DNA of 64,000 nucleotides from Nymphaea colorata. Taxonomy: Eukaryota > Streptophyta > Magnoliopsida > Nymphaeales > Nymphaeaceae. Position 1 is the stretch's first letter. Each line of letters starts with the position of its first letter. Below, piece by piece: positions 40,101 through 50,100 of the stretch. The notes beneath the pieces were generated by a model, which did not search any database, was not told the origin of the DNA, and was given only the letters and a program-made list of their open reading frames with translations. The stretch is from contig NC_045139.1 of the NCBI RefSeq assembly GCF_008831285.2, positions 24,472,412 through 24,536,411 of the forward strand, written 5' to 3'. Position numbers and translations under genes: made by a program.

Positions 40101-43100
40101 CCCGAGGCTGACGACGCTTCCTTCACCAGAAACGGCTCCTTCGTCTGCACATCGGAGGGTGGTTTTGGCAGAAACAAAAGACAGTAACAGAGGGGACTTC
40201 CTCCAGGTGAATGCAGGGGGACTCCGATGGGGACCCTCGATGACCGTTCGCCTCTTCTCATTCCATCATCAGAAGCACCAACAGCCGAATGAATGTCTGC
40301 AACAGCAGATCCGTGAACGATTCGCATGTTCTGTAGAGCCGAACGGAACATTTCTCTGAATTCGTCCATTAATCTATCGAGAGAGACTCCCAATCCATCC
40401 ACTTTTGTCGTTAAAGCAGCAACTCCTTGTCTAATATAAGATAAATCAGATTCATGTCTTGCTATGGTCCGCAGCAAGTTTTGCTGAACTTGGTCTTTCA
40501 TATTCCTAAAGGCCTCGCTCTCATACCAGTTAATGCAAGAAGAATTAAAATCAACTGATCTTAATCCAACTGCATTCACAACTAAACTAAAACTAAACAA
40601 ACGATCAAAGGAACAAGAAGAACAGAAGAAAACTAACAAAACAACTTGGTTTTCATTTCTTTCAACTTTCAGACCGACTACAAAATGATCCAACGTCCCT
40701 TTATATAGAGAAAGGGATGGACTGCGGATCTGGATCCATTTGCAAATACTAAAAATTCTAACTGGATCCAATTACAAAATTTGGTTATGATCATCTTGCA
40801 TCAGACATCTAAGAAGGATATCCCCTGCAACAACCCGACCTTGTTCTAACATAAGCAGACCTACAGCCATCATGTTGAATCCATCGCATAAAAGATTAAA
40901 GCACCATAACTTACCATGCTTCACAATTCTTTAGACATGGGAAAATTTTGTAAATGTATTTCTGGATATGTAAAAAAGAAAAGGAAAGATTCTAAAAAAC
41001 AGTTGGGGTTGTTAGGCCCTAATCTGGTGCAGGATAGGATACCAAGATCGAAATTAGTAATATCCAGAATTTTTAAAGGAAGAATTTCTCACGTGCTTTG
41101 ATGTGCTTGACCATCTCGCCTAGGCTGGTCAATCCATCCTATGAAAAAATTTGAAACTTAATATTGAAAGCTAGTACTAAAAAAAATAAACTTAGCTTCC
41201 TAATTGATAGGAAAACAGATTCATCAAGTAAATAGGAATATTATCTTCCACACTTATTTCTAAACTTTCTTGCCTTCTTCATATATTTGCACTATCTCAA
41301 GTAAAAGGAAAATTTAAATGACAATCCTTTTAAAGTTTGACTTAAGTTAGTTAAGCTACATTTGAAGTCACATTGGTATGGTTACAAGTTGACCTTTTTG
41401 TTCATGCATACTGAGGGTTGCCTCAAGCCCTCAGTCAGGCTACATTCTTCATAAGGAAGCGGAAGCATTGTTTTGAAGACTAGAAAGGGAGTGTTCCTCA
41501 ATGCTTTAGTTATTTTCTCATGTCATGGTAACCAGGACCTCGAACTGCAGAGGTTCCAAGAATTCAAGCTCATTAACACCAACACCCATGTCTGAAGCTC
41601 ACTGTTTCTTCAAATTGGACCACTTTATGATAAATATGAATATCATGTAACTCTGCCGATATTGACCATATAGGACTTGGTGGATACAAGAAACATTTAA
41701 ACAAACAGCAGATATAGATATTCAACAGATCATATAGGAACATGAACCTCATATAACATCGCAATTGCTGAGCTCACTGCTGCTTCATGTGGTGGTTCCA
41801 TTGCCTGTTAGAAAATGCTAATCCGTTTTGTATCATTTTCAGAAAATGGAGAGGAAATAACTGAACAAAGAGAACTCAAACAAAAACATGAGAAATCTAA
41901 AGAAAGACAATGAACTGAAGTTGCACTTATCACCTTTTCCAAAAACATTTTAGTGTCACCTAGAGAAAGAGATTTGATTTGCAGGCATAATTCAACCAGT
42001 GACATCCGAAGAATCTCTGGCACCTTAATTTGGAAAAGCATGAGGTGATTAGTGATAACTGACACACAACATAGACCAAATGCATGGGCTTCAATTCTAT
42101 CAGAAGAAAAAAGGTAACTAAATGAAAATTTATCTGAAAATGATTGATAGCACCTGAAACTTGCGCATGCATTCTTCAAAGCGATAACGGGTGTATAGAC
42201 GAAAACACACACCAGGCTTTACACGCCCAGCCCTCCCAGAACGTTGTTTAGCACTTGCTTGAGATATCCATTCCTCAACCATGTTTGACATTTTCTACCA
42301 AAGTTATAGTTGAATTAAAAAAAGGTTTAAAACTACTAATTAAACATTCATAACAAAATCATATAATATGTTGTGAACAAATGCACTAGAAAGGTATCCT
42401 AGACCATGTATATACTTAACCACATCATTCAAATGACTTGGACTTTTCCTTTCACAATATGAAGTGATGCATAATTTTCTACTTCGGTAATCCAAATTCC
42501 TAAATCACCTGACCATGTGAAGAAAAAATAATGATGGCAAAAGCCAGTTTATTTAAATGAAAAAAAAACAGGTGACAGTGACACAGATAAAGTACAAGGA
42601 ATGCTGTGCTAATTAAGCAACAAACCAGGATATACATGGATTCTGATGGCTTCAAGAAACTGATCTTTCAAGAACTTCAGTGCAGAATGAACTAACGAAC
42701 CTAAACATAATGATATTTTGCCTATTTGTGTTGTCACTAAAGGAATGCAGTTGCATACACATGCTAATGCAAATAAATCTTGTTGTGGTTTGACTTACAA
42801 AATTATTATTACAAGAAGCACAAAATGAGGAGAAAATGACTTGCAGAAAATTGTTTGATGTGACAAGAAACACACACCCTTTTGGGGTTAAACCGCATCT
42901 CCTTGTGCTTTCCACAGTCGACAACATAGACTACATCATCAATTGTTATGCTTGTCTCAGCAATATCAGTAGCAATGATAACCTGAGGAAGATGGCACAC
43001 AGAAACACATACATCATGTCATAGAAAACAAATTTAGGAAGAGAGGAAACCATGATTTACACGATCCAAAACTAAGATGCTTTACTTTTCCAACCCTGAT

Positions 43101-46100
43101 GTTGCTTGTCCACTGTGCTTTCATCATATAGAGTTCAGATTAAAGAAGACATATGTGAAGAGACAAATTCTCAAAGCTTATTTACATTAGCTATGAAGGT
43201 GCGTCTCTATCCCAAGTTAGTGAAACACATAATTACCAATGTCTGTATATACAAAGAATAAAGAAATAATATTGCAAGATGCATGCTGTAGGCATCCAAA
43301 ACATAAGAGAGGAGGCCTGATAAATGCAATATCAGTAACAAAATAAATCAAATAATTAATTCCTTACCACAGTAGCTAATATATAAGCTATAACCAAATT
43401 AGAGAACTGGAATTAAACTGGTAACCCTACCAGCCTGTATTATGGGCACCTCAAAAAAGGCACTCACCAAACAGGTAAAGATACTCATCATTGCTTACTT
43501 GCTATGTCACATGGGTACTTCTAAAGAGCTTCCACACCCGCATCAACATGAGCTGCTGGTACAGTTTCGACATGGCATGTCCGTTGCGATCTACCGAATT
43601 AAGCTAAAACTGATCATTTTAGATGTACACTTGCCTAACAACGCTGTACAAATGTCTATAATGACTAAAATGTAAATACAGACAAATAAGGCTACAAAAT
43701 AGTTAATTAACTATATAGTAGATTTTATTTACATATAAATCCTTGTTATACCTCCACCTAATTTTTTAAAAAAAAATTGCCGCATTTGCACCCGCACTAG
43801 CACCCAGCACCCATGTGACATAGCTTATTTGTTAAAACAGGTGCTTTGATTTGAATTAGATGTTACAGGAAACTTTGTTTTTGATTATCAAGTTTTTCAT
43901 ATTATATAAGCCATTGATTTGTTGATTACTCAGAAAACACATTTACAAATGAAAAATGCCTAACCTAACATACATTTTATGTAAAGACCTTAGCTACAAT
44001 GTCAGATCAAACAAAATAAAGGCATTGAATTATTAGACATCTGGTTACAAGTTGTCTGCTTAGTGCTATCAGCTATGTACCAGTCTTCCAGAAAAAGTAC
44101 CGGTAGCAGTTCATTATTTTATATTTCACAGGCAGCATCTACAAATATCTTGCCTTATAACTATTCTCAGTTTTCTCTTATAATAATAAACTAAAGCTGC
44201 TCAAGTCGGGCTCTTATGGTTTTGAAAATGAACTATAGTTTTCTGATATGGGGTACACGAGGCCCCATTTTTAATTGGTTTGTAAAAAATCTTCTCTCCT
44301 GACTTCTCAACACTCTTGGGAGTGAAGAATCTCTTATCAATTTAACAGAAAAAAACAACAATAACAACGAAGATTTGCGAGTGAGAGATCGATTTGTAGA
44401 TGAAGAAAGAGAGGTTCCTGATTTGTTTCACAAAATGTATAAAAATCTCTCACCATAGATTTCTGTTGTTTTGTGAAGATTACTGTAGTTTTCTATAGTT
44501 TTGTGAAAAATGCTATAGATTTCCCTTGTTTTGTGAATATGTGGCTTCAGACCCTTAGACAATCCTGCATGAAATGGTGCACAAGGGTGAGGAAGACGAG
44601 TGGTAGAAAACCCTTTGCAAGTATTATAATTAGATGATGAATGATGGGTAGATGATATTTGATTGTTTTCATTGGTTATTTGCATTAAACAATTTCATTT
44701 TGTAATGTATAAGACTTAAAAATTATTTTTAATGTGTTATTACCTATGCCATTATGATTATGTTATGTCAAATTGTTGAATATTTATCCCTATAATACTG
44801 CATTTATTATGTGACATATTTTGTGTGGAGAACATATTCTTCTTGATTTTTTTTATTTTCTATTTTTCTGCTTCTATTTATTTATTTTTGATTTTTTAAC
44901 TTTAAAAAGTAACTTCACAATACATCTACAATGTGTTACGGTACACTACGATATAATGCATCTAGGCCTGACTGATAGATGTTATGATACACACTTCACA
45001 ACATGGCCTTGTGTCCTTATTTCAAACAAGGTTGAAGTCTTACCAGACTAGATGCTCCAGCCATTTTGTGTCTGAGTCATTACAAATGGCACTGAAACAA
45101 CATTCAACATTCAGAGATGAGGTCGCACACATGATAAAAATGTGTTCCTTACGAGAACTAGACCATAGCATCCTAAGTATGGGAATGGCTGGAAATAGTT
45201 TCATATCCATTAGTTTGGGATATAATGATGGCCACATATACTCGAGTTGCGTTTTCATACAATCCTGTCTCTTCACAGCCCTTTTTGAGTGTAAACCAAA
45301 GTAGGCTATGGGCAGACTGGGATCAACTAAATCTGTAAATCAGGTTGTCCATGCAGTTCTAAGTGGGCTTTTAAGATAATCTAAGCTAATCATGTCATGG
45401 TATGCCATTCGTAATTAACTTTAGTGTAAGGTGTAACATTAATACGAAATAACTTTCTACTGCCAAAAAAGCAAAATTTCTCTCTATGTGGGTAAATTTT
45501 GATAGCCTTCACAAGTAAGCCTACCAGACTAAAGTGATTGACTATAATTTTCTCATTCACATTTTCTTAGCTGTTGGATACATAAATGACAAGTTTTGTT
45601 ATTGTTAAACGTAGATGAGCAAGTTTTGTTATTGTTAAATATAGCTTAACACGACTCAACTTCAGTTTAATGCTTAAAATGTCTAAACTCTAAAAAGTTG
45701 TCATAAACATCATTCTTGAGTTTTTATCAGTTAGATTTTCTCGATTATTAAAAGAGAATCTCTTTTGTCAGGAAAAATTCTAAAGTTTAAAAATTCAAAC
45801 ATATAAAATATCATAGAAAAAAATTACACAAATTTCAGTTTTCAACTACTTTTCTTACAAAGACACCGATCAAGGTACAAAGTAGTTATTTAAATATTAA
45901 AAGAAGCATCGAAACATTTAAAAATATATTAAAAAGCATCTGAAACAAGGGGAAAAATGTGATTTTTTTTTATTTTGGCAATCTTTCAAAATATCATGAT
46001 TTCCCCCCTTCTTTGTTTTTCTTCATTTTCCTATTTTTTCCGCATTAAAGAAAACAACAATATTTGTGGCAATGGTCTGACTTATACAATTTGTCATGCA

Positions 46101-47121
46101 TTTGTCCACGCCTTGAAAGGAATAGAAATTGATTTGTCAGAGAAGTCATGTATTAACAATGATCTGATGATCTTCAATTCTTTTAACAAGGTATATGGGG
46201 ACCCTTTCCAGACATGTAATTGGCCCCTTGTGATGTAGCCAATAGGACAAAGTAGGATCCTCCAGCAATTTATGTTCAACAAACTTTCCAAATAACTTGG
46301 GATATTTAGATTGTTGGCTATATAAATCACATACTTATTGTTGCAACGTAGATTGGTAGGTTCTTTTAGATGATTCCCTTTAGCACTTAACAGTTGTCAC
46401 AATTGACTATTTCCACCATGTTGTATGTAACATAGTGTAACATATGATAAGTTGTGCTACACAATGTTAACTAATAAAAATCGGACAGGACACATCCTTG
46501 AAACTAGTATGGCAGGTGTATCATATGTGTATGGGCCTAACCTACGATATGGCTTCGCCAACAAAAAAACTGATCCCCGTTTTTTTGGTTTTTAGGTTGA
46601 AATTTTGAAAACCTCTTATTCCCAGGCATTGAGGAGGAGTTTTTGTCACTTTGAGAAAACCACTGAGATGAGGGCAGATTTAGGGTGGTCAGTGTAAATC
46701 AGGCCCAAACTAGGCAAATACTTCAAGAATATCACTCTTGAATCTCCCACTAACTCAACAAGGCAATACACAAGAGTCCTCTAACAAGGGTATAAACAAA
46801 ACGTATATTGATATTTAACAATACTACAAGATGTTGCTTAACAAGCCATAACATAAAAGGGGACAACAGTCCCTTATTTATAATACAAAAGAAGAAGAGA
46901 GGAGGAGGGGAAATGGCTGTTGGGCCATTTCCAACGGCTAGAAATCTAGCCGTTGGAGAGAGGCCCAACAGCTAGTTCTCCTCTTAAATAATAAAAAAAG
47001 GTGTAAAAGAAATAGAAAAATACATAAAAGAAAATGAAAAATTACGAGTATGACCTAGGTACCCTAAAATATACACATATCTATATATGTAAGACATATA
47101 TTAGAACACTAATATATGTAT

Positions 47122-47165
<44 letters not shown>

Positions 47166-50100
47166 AATACAAACATTCTAACAGTCGGGTCTAGGCTAGC
47201 CAAGTGGTCAAAAGTCGGGCCCGCAGCCGGGCCCAATACCCAATACCTGGGCCCAGGCCCACCCTTGCTTGGTTATGAAAAAAAACTATTTTTTTAATAT
47301 ACAATAATTTTTTTCAATATAAAATATATTTTAAATTATAAAATATATATTATTAATAATAAAAAACTAATTTTAAAAATTAATAGGGCCGGATCGGGCC
47401 CCCCATCGGGCTGATCCGGGCCGGGTACCAGGCCCCCGCCGGCGGCCCGGCCCGGTGCTCACCCCTAGGTAGATTTGTGTCTAAAAGTTTAATCTTCCAT
47501 CCAAAGAAGGCTTTCACTCAATTTGTGGATGGGAGGCTGTTTTCACCATAAATAGTATAAAATCTTTCATTTCTACCATAAATTTTTCTTGTGTTGGAGA
47601 GATATGCTTTCAATTTGCCTCGTTTAACGTATCTATCAGAATAGTCATTCTGTATGTGAATTTTATGAGCATCATTATCTTGGATCCATGCTAAGCAGCC
47701 TCTCTAGGCATTTTTACTAGCTATTCGTAAATGACCCATGAATGAGGAAAATATCACATCCACTGATGGTTTTCAGTAAGAGATATTCTAAAGGTTTCCA
47801 ATAAGAGAAATTCTAAAGTATTATTGAGGAAAGACCAATTCCCATGTTCCCTTGTGGAAGAACTTGAGAAGAACAAAATTAAAATAACCAGGAAAGATTG
47901 TATATCCAGCATCAGTTGCGTCATGCATACAGAACTGAAATTTTCTTCTCAGTTCTCTCTTCCTTTTCTAGCAAAAGAAAAAAGTAATAATGCAAGAAGA
48001 ATCTGTTGCTAAAACACTAACACAACCATGTGATCAACTTCCAGCAACTTAACAACAGCACATAACATCATCTATGCAGGAATCCCATTGTGAAATGCTA
48101 TGGGTTTACAAGTTAATAGTTATAGCCCCTGAATATTTAATTCCACAACATCCAGGATTCATTTCTATCACCACATACCAGTTGGATATATAGTTCGAAA
48201 GCAATGCAGACTAGGGTATCAAAAAATGTCCAACCAAACAGAACAGAAATGAAAGTTCGCACCTTTCGTATGCCATCAGGTGGGCATAAAAACACCCTTT
48301 GCTGATCAGTTGATGAAAGAGTTGAATGCAAAGGAAAAATCCAATCGGACGACAAACCACCAAAGTGATATGAAGCAGCTAATTTATCAAACAACATGTT
48401 AATTTCTGTCAATCCCTGCAATAACCAGTCAGCCAGAATTTTACCATTAGTTACACATAATTCATAGCTTATCAACAGTACTTCAAGTCACCAAACAGAA
48501 AAAACTGACGTGTTCCCAGTTGCCTCACCGGCAAAAATATCAATATTGCACCATCAGGGTAGCCCTCATCAATGTGGTATACTAATTCCTCCAATACATC
48601 AAAATCAACCACATCCTCATTCAGGTTTTTCTGCGCAAACATTGAAGTAAGTGAAATTTGAGTGTGGCTTCAGGTATACTGTTTAGAGAAGACGGACTGC
48701 ACCAGATTTTGCCGAGTTCTTTCTGAATATGCCTCATATAAGTTCTCATGATAGTGTGGATTAATGTAGGATTCAGCAAGTATCGTTTCATCACCCCATG
48801 AAGATAGCTGAGTGTTCTTCCTTCCTTTTAATAATTCACGAGCTTTACTCCCAAACTGACACAAAACTAAGATCTCAGTCGAGAATAAAAGCACAAAAGA
48901 TGACCTATGATACCTATCTAAATTTTATTTCAAACCAAAGAAAATGTAAGCAGAAACTAAATTACTTTGGCACATCTACTTGCTTATTCTGCTCGTTGAA
49001 TGATGTCAAATGAATAATTAACATTGATAAACATAAACATGAACATCACAGTTACTAATCTGAAAAAGATAGCATACAGAAAAAAATGGAACATAGTAAA
49101 GGAAGATGGTCAATCTAAAGCAGATATTTTGTATCATCATCTTTTCATTAATTGCTAATGTCATTTGGAAATATCTTTACGACACATCTCTGAAAATGAC
49201 ATTTGAATCATGTTGCCATTATCTTAAGCTGTTTCCTGGACAGCAGCAGTAGCATAAGATACTTGGGACCATGACCTATTTTCTCAACATGTTTTCTCAA
49301 TCCAACAAACGTGGTTCCTCTTCTTCATGCCATTCAAAATGTTTCCCTGGGAATTCTTCTCTCTCAAAGTTGCATGCAGTTGAATCCATTTCAGACTCCC
49401 CAGTATACTTTAGTGACATTTTATTTCACTAATATCCATACACATCCATTCATGATTTTTATGGCCATACATCAATAGGAGGCCAAGTCTTTCCTGCCCA
49501 GAACTGACACCAATCACGCAGTAGTTCTACTGGAACCAAAAAGGACATTCTTGAGAAGAAGATGATTTTTGGGATGAAGTGAAATGAATAGTACGAGTCA
49601 CAGGGAACTGATATCGCATTCTTAAGCAGGACCTGAATTGGCACAAGTGGACATACTACATTTGTCTCCAATAAAAGGATCTAAATTAACATGGATTAAA
49701 TCAACTAATATGGATTTGCTTACTAAAGTAAAGTTTCATATGTATGGTTCTCAATATCCACATACTGTCTATATCTAATTCACCCTAGGATGGCTTCTAG
49801 ACAAAAAACAAACGTCAGGTGTGGACGCCTCAAATTAGATCAGGTCTGAAATTATTTTCTAAAAGCAACCAAAATTAATACAATTCCTGGAAGAGAAAAA
49901 TACATTTTTAATTTTTGTCCTGAATCAGAAAACTATTGTCATTCTGTGTAATAACACCTTAGTGTATGGAGTAGGACTTAAAAGTAGTATAGATTGAAAA
50001 TTTTTGAGAAATCTTTAGGGGCTTATATACTTTACTACTCGTTGCTTTACCTTTTTTGGTGTGAAATGAAACCAGATATGGAATGCATGAGGATCCATTG

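Larger units (their letters stand above)
39069..41747 (-). other. Helicase intron 9
   Basis: 2.7 kb, of which 1.6 kb is the non-autonomous LTR element at 39173-40803. The part 40809-41140 has two short open stretches with splice-like borders, but they do not match the helicase family. Confidence 0.75.
42983..48262 (-). other. Helicase intron 5 (5.3 kb)
   Basis: It holds a hAT-type MITE (43502-43823), a probable solo LTR (46693-47183) and a GC-ended MITE-like sequence (47189-47469). The rest is AT-rich, without recognised genes. Confidence 0.8.

Noticed and set aside
39618-40187. Overlapping GC-rich frames on both strands in the small LTR element
   Set aside because: No recognisable domain and no conserved start; composition-driven. 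Only the minus-strand heptad segment was kept, at low confidence.
40809-41140. Two exon-like minus-strand stretches ([33 protein letters not shown]) with splice-like borders
   Set aside because: They lie between helicase exons 9 and 10, which already join perfectly (LYE to VGALEG), and match nothing in that family. Likely chance open frames in an intron.
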